In this document: piece after piece, positions 21,888 to 29,814 of the stretch
How the letters are laid out: each line of letters opens with the position of its first letter
How positions within the stretch are numbered: position 1 is the stretch's first letter
Assembly: GCA_020628725.1 (NCBI GenBank)
Contig: JAHDEO010000015.1
Span: 1,136 to 34,779, forward strand
Length of the DNA: 33,644 bases
Source of the DNA: Saprospiraceae bacterium
Lineage (GTDB): Bacteria > Bacteroidota > Bacteroidia > Chitinophagales > Saprospiraceae
Direction: 5' to 3'
Program-made: the position numbers and the translations under genes
The notes under the pieces: model-generated
Seen by the model: the letters and a program-made list of their open reading frames with translations, nothing else
The model's database searches: none
Told to the model about the DNA's origin: nothing

Positions 21888-24680
21888 TTATCTTCTGTCG
21901 GAATTGATATTTGTACCTTGTGTACCGATGTTACTGTTGGTATATTCAATATGCAAAGCAGGAGCTTCTTCCGAAGGATTTTCATAGGATTTTGCAACTC
22001 TCCTTCCCGTTCCTTCTATAATGAAGGTGATGGCAGTATTTTCTTCTTGCCAATCAGCTTTATTAACTAATTCTTGGATAAAATCGGCTAAATTTTCGGT
22101 CCGATATTTCCTTCCTTCTTCCCAAGTTTCCGGTTCCCATAAAACTGCCGGATTAGCTATTTTTTCACGCGAAGAAACGTTGAGCTTATCACTTTTAAAA
22201 GGTGGTGAATTATTAATGTCTTCAACAGAAATCATCAAAGTGCCTGGTCTGTTATTTTCACTTTCAGCAACAAACTCCAAGTAGGCATTAGAGATTTGAG
22301 CTCCTGCCGGAATATTGATACTTGTAAATCTCAATCCAATCACTTGGTTTCCTTTTCCGGGAGCACTTACGAGCCTAAGTTTATTTTTATATGAGGCAAT
22401 ACTTCCGGTTTTACCATTTTCCTCTACATCATCTTCTGGTGAAGCGATACGATATGTAACAACCGTGGTAGAATTTGGAATAATACAATTACATTGTCCA
22501 TCATGTATACCGTCCAAATTGTCGGATGTCCTACATGGCGTTTCGACAGGCGGACAGCCTTTGCAACAACATTCACCATTTTCTGTATCGTTTACAGTAT
22601 TGGGGTCTCCATCGTCGCAAGGTGTACCTGCTATCGGACATGTGGTATACTTGACTATCAATTCAGGGGCTTGTGCCACACCGTTTTCGCGTGCCTGAAC
22701 GACGCGATTCCCAGACGTTCCTGTAATGTAAATGCCAATATTACTATTTGGTCCAAAACTACTTCTGTTTACAATTTCCTGAAGTATATTACTGATATTG
22801 GGTGACTGTTGTGCGTCTCCTCGTTGACCTGCACTCCAAGGCTCTACTTCCCATTGAACACGACCATTGACCATAGGACGATTAGTAATATTATTGGGAA
22901 AATCAGCATTGAAATCTGCCACACTGCTGTTTTTCTCCATACTTATCATGAAAGTAGCTGGTTCTATGGCAGTTGCTCCTGCCGTAAATTGGAGAACGGC
23001 ACTAGTAATCCTCGCGCCTTTGGGAATACCCATGTCTGCATTGCGGAAAATGAATGCTGCGATGTTGATTTGGTCGCCCATTGGAATAAGCGCACTATTC
23101 AGAATGACTGTTCCGTCTTTACCTTCATGAGCGTCATGGATGCCGATGCTGACAGGTGTCTCAACGGTTGTCTCCTTGCTTTCAGAACAAGGGGCTATGC
23201 GACTTACAATTATAATAGTGTCACAAAGAGTATCTGCCGAGTCTCTAAAAGTCAACTCAATATCAGCCGTCGTATTTGTAGCAAAAGGTCCGATTTCAAA
23301 AGATTCTCCCGACGGGATGGACGGAGATGTTGTCATATCATGGCTGACCGTATAAAAACCACTTCCGTTTTCAACTGTTGCGCTTACCGTAATTGTAAAT
23401 GTATCGTCCGCAAGATTGTTGGGCGTACAGTTGTCGTCACATGTAGTACCGATTTCGGTAGCATTAATACCGCAGATTGGTGGTGCAGTTCTAAAAGAGC
23501 TGAACTCTGAACAGCCTTCATCTGTTTTTATTCTCCACACATAATCAGTATTCGGTTTTAAGCTAATAGGTAAATTGTAACTTGTACCGTTTACCAATCC
23601 CTGATGTATAGGGTCTTCTGTGTGTTCTTTACTAAGATGACACTTATTTTCATGTTTGTAAATGTATAACCAGTTGAACTCACTAACTAAGTAGAGATTA
23701 CCCTGTTTATCCATTGTCACTCCCTCAAATTTTGATGCTCTCCCTGATGGTAAAACTCTGGGAAGTGTACGTTGACTGTAAATTCTGTTACAATTTGGAT
23801 CAACCTCAATGAGTGTGTTGCTTTCGTGGCTCAAAAGCAAGAAATGATCATCTACATCAAAATTATTAAAAACGGATAATTGATTCGGATGATAAATGCC
23901 GGACAAGTCACTTAAGGTAGTAGCTATGCTACAATTCTTCAATGTGTTTGACGATGATGAATTCCCCCTGTTAAAACAGTGTATCTCTCTTCTTTTTTCA
24001 TCAACTACATAAATTCTGTTTTCAGTAACATCATAAGAGATACCTTCAATACCGTCTCCACTAAAGGTTGTCCACGGAATGCCATTACGGAATAACCGAA
24101 CAGAAGGCTTACCGCTTTTACTAATGAATGAGGTAGTTGGAAAAATATCAACAAAATAAACTCTGCCTTCGTCTTCTTCTATAATAGCAAAGTTATTTCC
24201 ACCTAAATGAACTATATCCTCAGTATCATTCCAGCCTGATAAAGTAATAGTTCTAATAACTTCACCATTTAAATCAGTAATAATAATTTCTCTTGATGTC
24301 CTTCCGGCACTTGGCTTATTGGTAATCATGTATAGAAGGTTCTCATCAGAAACGTAGGTAATACCTGATAAATCTTCTGTATTAATTACTTCAAGCGAGT
24401 CTACGGCTACGTAATTTCCTAAATCCAAATTATTACGCTTAGGTTCAAAAGTGTTTCCTTCGTAAATCTCAAAAGTCGCATTAATCAGACCTCCATTCCA
24501 TCGGAAAGTGGGTGATAGTCCTACATTAGTAGCACCATCAGCAGGAGAACTGAGAGTAGGTGGTGTCTGGGTAATCGGTAGTCGTTCGTTTGGTGTTGTC
24601 TCAAAAGTGGCTTGAATCGCAGTAATGGATAGCAATACAATAGCCATACATGCGAAAATTCTACTTTTCGTGTTAGACAT
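21888..24680 (-). CDS. Large secreted mosaic protein: SdiA-regulated-like propeller plus duplicated beta domains
   Basis: 930 residues, signal peptide about 1-24. Residues 40-78 start an Ig/FN3-like domain (PPTLSSPADGATNVGLSPTFRW...FEIYEG) that appears to resume at about 365-398 (LPISLKPNTDYVWRIKTDEGCSEFSSFRT). Between them lies a propeller-like region (about 92-345; LSGITYVSDENLLYMITN, EDIVHLGGNNFAIIEEDEGRVYF, IEGISYDVTENRIYVVDEKR, FEGVTMDKQGNLYLVSE) resembling the SdiA-regulated family. Then comes an Ig-like domain (about 403-495) and two related beta domains (about 505-678 and 738-915; GIPKGARITSAVLQF versus NIPAGAQISNAYLEF), linked by a Cys-rich segment (681-732, GTPCDDGDPNTVND) typical of Saprospiria surface proteins. 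It ends NINSDRR without a recognisable sorting tail. Probably an extracellular binding or structural protein; any enzyme activity is unknown. Confidence 0.75.
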   Translation of the reverse strand: MSNTKSRIFACMAIVLLSITAIQATFETTPNERLPITQTPPTLSSPADGATNVGLSPTFRWNGGLINATFEIYEGNTFEPKRNNLDLGNYVAVDSLEVINTEDLSGITYVSDENLLYMITNKPSAGRTSREIIITDLNGEVIRTITLSGWNDTEDIVHLGGNNFAIIEEDEGRVYFVDIFPTTSFISKSGKPSVRLFRNGIPWTTFSGDGIEGISYDVTENRIYVVDEKRREIHCFNRGNSSSSNTLKNCSIATTLSDLSGIYHPNQLSVFNNFDVDDHFLLLSHESNTLIEVDPNCNRIYSQRTLPRVLPSGRASKFEGVTMDKQGNLYLVSEFNWLYIYKHENKCHLSKEHTEDPIHQGLVNGTSYNLPISLKPNTDYVWRIKTDEGCSEFSSFRTAPPICGINATEIGTTCDDNCTPNNLADDTFTITVSATVENGSGFYTVSHDMTTSPSIPSGESFEIGPFATNTTADIELTFRDSADTLCDTIIIVSRIAPCSESKETTVETPVSIGIHDAHEGKDGTVILNSALIPMGDQINIAAFIFRNADMGIPKGARITSAVLQFTAGATAIEPATFMISMEKNSSVADFNADFPNNITNRPMVNGRVQWEVEPWSAGQRGDAQQSPNISNILQEIVNRSSFGPNSNIGIYITGTSGNRVVQARENGVAQAPELIVKYTTCPIAGTPCDDGDPNTVNDTENGECCCKGCPPVETPCRTSDNLDGIHDGQCNCIIPNSTTVVTYRIASPEDDVEENGKTGSIASYKNKLRLVSAPGKGNQVIGLRFTSINIPAGAQISNAYLEFVAESENNRPGTLMISVEDINNSPPFKSDKLNVSSREKIANPAVLWEPETWEEGRKYRTENLADFIQELVNKADWQEENTAITFIIEGTGRRVAKSYENPSEEAPALHIEYTNSNIGTQGTNINSDRR

Positions 24681-25020
24681 AAAAAATTTTTTGGAGCCTC
24701 AGGGGTACGATAGAGTTTTTGAATCAGATAGGTGAGACAAAAAGGGGTCTAAACATACTACAGAAGCTTAAGTGAGAAAATAGTTTTTGGTGAATGTTCT
24801 ACTAAATGCTAGAGTGTTTTAATTGAACTAATGTTTTTTAGTTAAATTGCTTCAGTTAATAATTCGTGTAAGTTGCAAAAAATACGCCGTAAAGGTAAGA
24901 AAAGTTCTTTAAGTATTGAGATTTTAACACTTTTTTTACTTATGTAGTTTTGTAAACTTTGTTTTTATTTGATAATCTGTTTTTTGTAAAATTTAAATTA
25001 ATTTATTGGAATTAAAAAAA
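24681..25020. other. AT-rich gap upstream of the mosaic protein gene
   Basis: No ORF, RNA gene or clear hairpin was seen. On the minus strand CGTATTTTTTGCAAC (around 24875-24889) is a near match to TAnnTTTG and could be the -7 region for the mosaic protein gene, with a leader near 190 nt. The right side (24950-25020) is almost pure A/T next to the HD gene stop, and no stem-loop terminator was recognised there. Confidence 0.4.
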
Positions 25021-27117
25021 TTACTTCTTTTCATCAGGATACTCAATTCGTACATGATGAATGCTCTTCAACAGCTTCTTCAAAACCCCTTTGCAAGTCT
25101 CCAATTCACTGAAACTTAGATTGCAATCGGTGAATTGTTCCTGTTTAATTTTTCCTGAAACGATATTATCTACCAAGTCATTGATGGCTTGTTCGGTGGG
25201 TTGTTTGATGCTTTTGGCGGCGGCTTCTACTGAATCGGCGACCATAAGAATAGCTTGTTCTTTCGTTTGTGGTTTGGGGCCGGGATAGCGGAATTGGCTT
25301 TCGTCCGTTTCTTCGTCGGGATGCTTTTCGAGATGTTGTCTGTAAAAATATTCTACCCGCGTAGTGCCATGATGCGTAGTGATAAAATCCGTGATAACTT
25401 CGGGTAGACCCGCCTTTTTTGCCATTTTTTCACCTTCAGTAACGTGTTCAATAATGGCTTTCGCACTGTCAAGGTCGCTAGTGTCGTCATGGGGGTTGCC
25501 GTTGCTTTGGTTTTCAATGAAGTTGAGTGGGTGTAAGGTCTTGCCAATGTCGTGGTATAAGGCGGCAACTTTGACCAAGAGCGCATTCGCATTGATAGCC
25601 TTGGCAGCAGCCTCGGAAAGGTTGGCAACTTGCAATGAATGTTGAAGCGTACCCGGAGCTTTGATGGACATATCACGCAATAGCGGTTTATCCAAATCCG
25701 TAAGCTCGACCAGCGTAATTTCGGAAGTAAAACCAAAAATGCGTTCCAATAAAGGTATCAAAGGATACGCCAATAAGGTTAAGAACACATTCACCAACAA
25801 AGAAATATGAATCAAGCCATGCGGACGGAAACTCAGGTTCATAATCGAGCCTTCCTTGATAAGCGATAACCCGAAAAATGCCAAACTATAAACCAAAAGA
25901 ATGTACAACATCGAACGGAAGAAAAGATTCATGTAGCGTGTGCGTACATTGGCGAGTATAGCGACGATTCCTGCAAGGATTTGTACGAAAGTAAATTCGT
26001 AACCCAATGGGCATAAAAAGCTGGCTATCAATACGATGACAATGTGAGTATATAATGCTAATTGAGGATTCTGAAAGTTTTTGATAACGACCGGAACAAT
26101 ACAAAAAGGTATGGCATAAAGCAGCGAGTTGAACCCTGATTTGACGGCAAGGTAGACGACCAAACTAAATACCACTATCCACATTAAAATGAAAATCAAC
26201 TGTCGAAAATCATCAAAAATTTGTCGTTGATTCATTCGTAAAAAACCAACAAAAACACTCATGATAAGTGCCGTCAAAAGGAAGTAACCGAACAAGACCC
26301 AAAGCGGACTTTTTTCTTTGGTAATATTTTGTTCGTAGGCGTTTTTGAGCGAGAGCAATTGTTGGTTGATTTCGCCGGTGATGATGTTGCCTTTATACAC
26401 AATGACATCGCCTTGTCTCACCATATCACGCGAAGGTGTGATTTTTTCGCTTTTTTCTTCTTTATAGTGTTTTTCGGTTTGTGCTTCGTCGTAGATGATG
26501 TTGGGAATGAGCGATTCTTGTAGCGGTCCGGTCAAGAAACCCGGCATTCCCAAGCCGCTTTGAGGAAGGGTGTCAATGATAAATTCGGTGGCTTTTCGAT
26601 TGTTGTAGAAGTTTTGTGCGGGAGTTTCTACCGTATTTTTATAAGTAACTCTTACTTTGAATAAATTACCGCGATTTTGATGTTCGGGGATGAGCGCGAT
26701 GACGCCTTTTTCATATAAATTCGTCAAAACTGCGCGTCCGAATTCTTTATAATTCTCTTGATTATTAATGACTTCTATGTAAGTAGAATCATTTCCCAAA
26801 TCAATTATTTTTTTGGCGAATAATTGGTCAAATCTATTTAGTCCTTCCTCTGTTTTCTTAGGTTCGCGTTGGTAATAGGGACTAAATTCGGCGTCAAAAA
26901 TCTCCGTTTCTTGTCGAATTTCTGTATCGGATTTTAAAATTGCAAAGTCAAATGGTGCTTTCAAATCATCATACATCCATCGTTGCCCTTCTTCAAAATT
27001 GTATTGAAATTTGGCATGTTTTGGAAATAAGAAACTGATAAACACCACGACCAATCCCACCAAAATATATTTGAAAAAGGTCGGGACAGTCTGTAAGATT
27101 TGTTTTGTTCTGCTCAT
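25021..27117 (-). CDS. 7TM-HD membrane phosphohydrolase (PgpH-like)
   Basis: 698 residues from the chosen start. One N-terminal TM (about 15-31), a large extracytoplasmic 7TMR-HDED domain (about 35-268), a run of TM helices (about 272-455), then a cytoplasmic HD domain: LQHSLQVANLSE (His493), ALYHDIGK with His522-Asp523, THHGT (His582-583) and MVADSVEAA (Asp628). This is the architecture of PgpH, the c-di-AMP phosphodiesterase described in Listeria; substrate identity here is inferred from domain order only. The longest ORF starts at 27156, but its first 13 residues (MPFAIHRPPSTVY) are translated heptamer repeat, and MSRTKQ at 27117 is the natural N-terminus. It appears monocistronic. Confidence 0.92.
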   Translation of the reverse strand: MSRTKQILQTVPTFFKYILVGLVVVFISFLFPKHAKFQYNFEEGQRWMYDDLKAPFDFAILKSDTEIRQETEIFDAEFSPYYQREPKKTEEGLNRFDQLFAKKIIDLGNDSTYIEVINNQENYKEFGRAVLTNLYEKGVIALIPEHQNRGNLFKVRVTYKNTVETPAQNFYNNRKATEFIIDTLPQSGLGMPGFLTGPLQESLIPNIIYDEAQTEKHYKEEKSEKITPSRDMVRQGDVIVYKGNIITGEINQQLLSLKNAYEQNITKEKSPLWVLFGYFLLTALIMSVFVGFLRMNQRQIFDDFRQLIFILMWIVVFSLVVYLAVKSGFNSLLYAIPFCIVPVVIKNFQNPQLALYTHIVIVLIASFLCPLGYEFTFVQILAGIVAILANVRTRYMNLFFRSMLYILLVYSLAFFGLSLIKEGSIMNLSFRPHGLIHISLLVNVFLTLLAYPLIPLLERIFGFTSEITLVELTDLDKPLLRDMSIKAPGTLQHSLQVANLSEAAAKAINANALLVKVAALYHDIGKTLHPLNFIENQSNGNPHDDTSDLDSAKAIIEHVTEGEKMAKKAGLPEVITDFITTHHGTTRVEYFYRQHLEKHPDEETDESQFRYPGPKPQTKEQAILMVADSVEAAAKSIKQPTEQAINDLVDNIVSGKIKQEQFTDCNLSFSELETCKGVLKKLLKSIHHVRIEYPDEKK

Positions 27118-27122
27118 ATAAA

Positions 27123-27150
27123 CGGTAGACGGTGGACGGTGGATGGCAAA
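27123..27150. repeat. Heptamer tandem repeat (CGGTRGA type)
   Basis: The units CGGTAGA, CGGTGGA, CGGTGGA, TGGCAAA start 6 nt upstream of the HD protein start codon. On the minus strand this is the CGTCYAC family of 15512-15539 and 29724-29814. It occupies the ribosome-binding region of the HD gene. Confidence 0.75.
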
Positions 27151-27284
27151 TGGCACTCATCCAAACCGTAATTTACGCGACCGCAATATCTTGAAATATT
27201 TTGAGAAATTAAATTTTCGTAATTATTCGTTTGTGGTTTTCTTAAAAATATTTTCGTAAATAATATTTATATTAAGTTAAAAAT

Positions 27285-27317
27285 AAACCTTATAGGTTTT
27301 TAAAACCTATAAGGTTT
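27285..27317 (-). terminator. Hairpin terminator downstream of arginase
   Basis: The perfect 16-bp arms AAACCTTATAGGTTTT (27285-27300) and 27302-27317 around a single T form a stem starting 31 nt past the arginase stop. On the minus strand ATTTTTAAC follows. From memory the same palindrome is a common dispersed sequence in Bacteroidota, so it may be a repeat co-opted as a terminator. Confidence 0.7.
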
Positions 27318-27347
27318 GAACATAATACAGTTGGGTTATTTCATTTT

Positions 27348-28325
27348 TTAACGATACGCTTCAATATTCTTCGTCGCAGACCTTAAAATCCTAAATGCCG
27401 TCTCTGCCATTACATTTTTCTTTTCATCCAATGTAGGATTTACCTCAGTGACTTCAAAACATTTTACTTTCGTTTCCGCGAGAATGACAGAGAAAAAGGC
27501 AATTACCTCATCCTCGAACAAACCATTGGGCACAGGCGTACCCGTACCATGCGAGACGGCATCGCAGTCCAAGCTGTCTACATCGAAAGTGACATATATA
27601 ATGTCAACATCTTCAAGCCGTTTGAGAACGCGTTTGGCAGTGGTCTTGAAGCCATCTTCGCGGGCTTCCTCTACGCCGATTTTGAGCATATGATGACCGT
27701 GAACCATGTGTTCTTCCTCTTCTTCATAATCGCGTAAACCGAGAAAAACCACATTTTCGGGCTTCACTTTAGGTGATGGATGACCGATATTTTTGATAAT
27801 TTCCCAATTCTTACGTGTTTTTTCATTGATAATATTGGGTTTGAGGCCAAATTCAATGCGACTCTCGGCATCCAATCCCATCGAAATACCAAGCGGCATT
27901 CCGTGCATATTGCCCGATGGTGTGGTGTATGGCGTATGCAAATCGGCGTGAGCATCGACCCAAATGATTCCTAATTCTTTATCGGGAAAAGCATTTTTTA
28001 CACCGGCAATCGTACCACCTGCAACGGAATGGTCGCCTGCTAATATAATCGGGAAATCATTCTTTTTCAGTGTTCCCGATACGTATTTTACAATGCGTTC
28101 ATAGAGACGTACCATGCCTTCAATACGCTTAGCGTGAGGCGTTTCGAGGTCAAGTGCGGGGTCGAAAAGTAAGTGGTTTTCGTGCTCAACACGAACCAAG
28201 TCATATTTTTTAAAATAATCATCTGTGGTGTTTTCGGCGGCGGTTTTGATGGCTGCGGCGCACATGCTTGCACCGCGCGTACCCGCCCCGATTTCCGACA
28301 TTACTTCTATTAACTGAATTTTCAT
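27348..28325 (-). CDS. rocF: Arginase (ureohydrolase family)
   Basis: Hydrolyses L-arginine to ornithine and urea with a binuclear Mn centre; cytoplasmic. With the start at 28325 the protein has 325 residues. The ligand motifs are all present: GDHS (97-100, His99), DAHADLHTP (124-132), DVDSLD (248-253) and EVNP (Glu294), with the arginase-type SGNMHGMPLG substrate loop and GTGTPVPNGL. A longer ORF begins at 28403, but its first 26 codons cross a predicted -7 box and a palindromic operator, and MKIQLIEVMSEIGAG is the family N-terminus. It is divergent from the SlyD-like gene and followed by its own hairpin terminator. Agmatinase or formiminoglutamase are less likely given the arginase-type motifs. 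Confidence 0.9.
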   Translation of the reverse strand: MKIQLIEVMSEIGAGTRGASMCAAAIKTAAENTTDDYFKKYDLVRVEHENHLLFDPALDLETPHAKRIEGMVRLYERIVKYVSGTLKKNDFPIILAGDHSVAGGTIAGVKNAFPDKELGIIWVDAHADLHTPYTTPSGNMHGMPLGISMGLDAESRIEFGLKPNIINEKTRKNWEIIKNIGHPSPKVKPENVVFLGLRDYEEEEEHMVHGHHMLKIGVEEAREDGFKTTAKRVLKRLEDVDIIYVTFDVDSLDCDAVSHGTGTPVPNGLFEDEVIAFFSVILAETKVKCFEVTEVNPTLDEKKNVMAETAFRILRSATKNIEAYR

Positions 28326-28369
28326 TGTGCTTAAATTTGGATTATTGATAACAAACGAAATATTATAAT

Positions 28370-28389
28370 GAATCACAATTTTGTGATTC
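28370..28389. promoter_or_regulatory. Operator-like palindrome in the arginase 5' leader
   Basis: The arms GAATCACAA (28370-28378) and TTGTGATTC (28381-28389) are perfectly complementary around TT. It lies directly downstream of the predicted arginase transcription start (about 28394) and 45 nt upstream of the start codon, a position suited to repression. The TTGTGA half-site recalls CRP/FNR-type sites but in the reverse arrangement. The regulator is unknown. Confidence 0.5.
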
Positions 28390-28400
28390 GTTTTCGACTG

Positions 28401-28408
28401 CAAACGTA
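28401..28408 (-). promoter_or_regulatory. Predicted -7 box of arginase
   Basis: TACGTTTG on the minus strand matches TAnnTTTG, 75 nt upstream of the chosen arginase start. The -33 region is T-rich but lacks a clear TTTG at the standard spacing. Its position inside the longest ORF argues for the downstream Met as the true start. Confidence 0.45.
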
Positions 28409-28521
28409 GAATATTTTTTTGAAAAATTACACTTTGATTATAGTCCTTTGTGTGACGTTATACTATTTTTTATTTTTTCAAAAAACATTTGTGATAAATA
28501 GAATCGACTAATAACTATTCG

Positions 28522-28529
28522 TACCTTCG
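28522..28529 (+). promoter_or_regulatory. Candidate -7 box of the SlyD-like gene
   Basis: TACCTTCG (one mismatch to TAnnTTTG), followed by CACC, would start transcription near 28536 and give a leader of about 120 nt containing the 20-bp palindrome at 28623-28642. No -33 box at proper spacing was seen. Confidence 0.3.
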
Positions 28530-28622
28530 CACCCAATTTTTAAGTAAATTCAGGTTTAAATCGCAGTAAAGATTTGATTATCAGGTTTTTATGTGAAATT
28601 AATTTTAAACTTATCCTTGTAC

Positions 28623-28642
28623 GGACAGGTCGCGACCTGTCC
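28623..28642. promoter_or_regulatory. Perfect 20-bp palindrome before the SlyD-like start codon
   Basis: GGACAGGTCG followed directly by its exact reverse complement CGACCTGTCC ends 13 nt upstream of the ATG at 28656. It is the most GC-rich stretch in an AT-rich leader. As RNA it would form a hairpin close to the ribosome-binding region; as DNA it could be an operator. Similar palindromes are, from memory, dispersed in several bacterial genomes, so it may be a mobile repeat. Confidence 0.7.
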
Positions 28643-28655
28643 CTAAATTAATTTT

Positions 28656-29162
28656 ATGACAATTAGTAAAAATAAGGTCATTTCATTGACTTATACGCTG
28701 CGCGACGGAAGTGCTTTGGGAGAAGTAGTTGAAGTAGCAGACGAAAATAATGCACTGACTTTTCTATATGGTGTTGGAATGATGTTGCCGTCTTTTGAGG
28801 CAAATTTGTCGGAAATGGAAGCAGGGGGTGATTTTAGCTTTTTATTAAAAGCTGCGGAGGCTTACGGAGAATTTGACCCAAGAGCAGTTATTGAAGTCAG
28901 CAAACAAAATTTTGCAGTAGATGGTGTGGTCAATGAAGAATTGATTCAATTGGGTAAGCCTGTCATGATGCAAGATGACCAAGGACATCGTATGCAAGCG
29001 AGAATCGTAGGCGTCACTGCGGATATGGTGAAATTGGATTTTAATGCACCAATGGCTGGAAAAGATTTACATTTTACAGGAAAAATACTAACGGTACGCG
29101 AAGCTACCGAGTCCGAAATCGCACACGGGCATGTACATGGTCCGGGCGGACATCATCACTAA
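28656..29162 (+). CDS. slyD: SlyD-like FKBP-type peptidyl-prolyl isomerase with His-rich tail
   Basis: 168 residues, cytoplasmic. The FKBP half-domains ISLTYTLRDG (9-18), PSFEANLSEMEAGG (45-58) and FTGKILTVREAT (140-151) enclose an insert-in-flap (IF) domain (about 70-125, with AYGEFDPRAVIEVSK, IQLGKPVMMQDDQGHRMQARIVGV), the layout of SlyD. The C-terminus HGHVHGPGGHHH is a short metal-binding tail like the one that binds nickel in E. coli SlyD. It is probably a folding helper and possibly a Ni/Zn store. Divergent from arginase, a Mn enzyme, and convergent with the HAD phosphatase, whose stop codon is 6 nt away with no terminator between. Confidence 0.92.
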   Translation: MTISKNKVISLTYTLRDGSALGEVVEVADENNALTFLYGVGMMLPSFEANLSEMEAGGDFSFLLKAAEAYGEFDPRAVIEVSKQNFAVDGVVNEELIQLGKPVMMQDDQGHRMQARIVGVTADMVKLDFNAPMAGKDLHFTGKILTVREATESEIAHGHVHGPGGHHH

Positions 29163-29168
29163 TTAGTG

Positions 29169-29813
29169 TCATGGTGTTGTAGTATCGTTGTGTTGTAGTT
29201 TGGGCGATAGATAACCAACTAAGTCGTGTAGTTTTTGGCAGTATATGTCAATTGGTAAAGTTGCTGCTGCTGTTGCGTCTTCAGGTTTTGTTTGGATAAA
29301 AACGGTTTTCATGCCCAACTTCAATCCAAATTGCATATCTGTGATAGAATCGCCTATCATGATGGATTTTTGAAAATCAATTTCAGGAAAATCTGCTTGG
29401 GATTGGAGTGCCATGCCTACATTAGGTTTGCGGCATTCGGGATTATCTTTCGCCAATTTTGGACAATAATAAATCGCATCTAATCTACCACCGGAAAGTT
29501 CGACTTGCTCACGCATATGTGCATGTACGCGAGCGAGTTGAGCGTCTGTCATTAAACCTTTTCCGATACCTTGTTGATTGGTGACAACAACGATACGTCC
29601 AAAAATCTTAGAGAAATAACGCACCGCTTCCCGAACACCTTCCATAAATTTAAACGCCTCAATTTCCATCACATAGCTACCGGGAATCCTGTGATTAATC
29701 ACCCCATCTCTATCCAAAAATAGCGTCCACGAACTGTCCACCGTCCAACCCCCTAAAGGGGAGTTTGCTTGCACCTTGCCGTCTACCGTCCACCGTCTAC
29801 CGTCTACCGTCAT
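29169..29813 (-). CDS. HAD-IIIA family phosphatase (GmhB/histidinol-phosphatase-like) with repeat-derived N-terminus
   Basis: 214 residues. HAD motif I LFLDRDGVIN (Asp34, Asp36), motif II VVVTNQQGIGKG (Thr78), the CRKP motif with Lys129, and motif IV IGDSITDM (Asp155, Asp159) place it with GmhB/HisB-N phosphatases, which dephosphorylate heptose 1,7-bisphosphate or histidinol phosphate. The usual zinc loop is reduced (Cys117 and Cys127 remain), so the substrate is uncertain. The first 30 residues (TVDG, WTVDG, WTVD repeated) are translated heptamer repeat plus a CCCCTAAAGGGG hairpin and do not belong to the HAD fold. The ATG overlaps the upstream gene's TGA (ATGA), supporting translational coupling at this start. 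A GTG at the VDSS codons is the alternative. Confidence 0.85.
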   Translation of the reverse strand: MTVDGRRWTVDGKVQANSPLGGWTVDSSWTLFLDRDGVINHRIPGSYVMEIEAFKFMEGVREAVRYFSKIFGRIVVVTNQQGIGKGLMTDAQLARVHAHMREQVELSGGRLDAIYYCPKLAKDNPECRKPNVGMALQSQADFPEIDFQKSIMIGDSITDMQFGLKLGMKTVFIQTKPEDATAAATLPIDIYCQKLHDLVGYLSPKLQHNDTTTP

Positions 29814-29814
29814 T
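29724..29814. repeat. Heptamer array inside the 5' end of the HAD gene
   Basis: In-register CGTCTAC, CGTCCAC, CGTCTAC, CGTCTAC units (29780-29807) and further CGTCCAC-type units at 29724-29730 and 29735-29748 flank a CCCCTAAAGGGG hairpin (29751-29762). The array spans the junction of two genes and contains the overlapping ATGA. Confidence 0.75.

Noticed and set aside
22809-23510. Plus-strand ORF of 233 codons opposite the mosaic protein gene
   Set aside because: Lies wholly inside a well-supported minus-strand gene, has Cys/Ile/Arg-rich antisense composition and no recognisable domain; an antisense shadow.
28323-28403. Arginase start at the longest ORF (28403)
   Set aside because: The extra 26 codons contain a predicted promoter box and an operator-like palindrome and do not resemble the arginase N-terminus.
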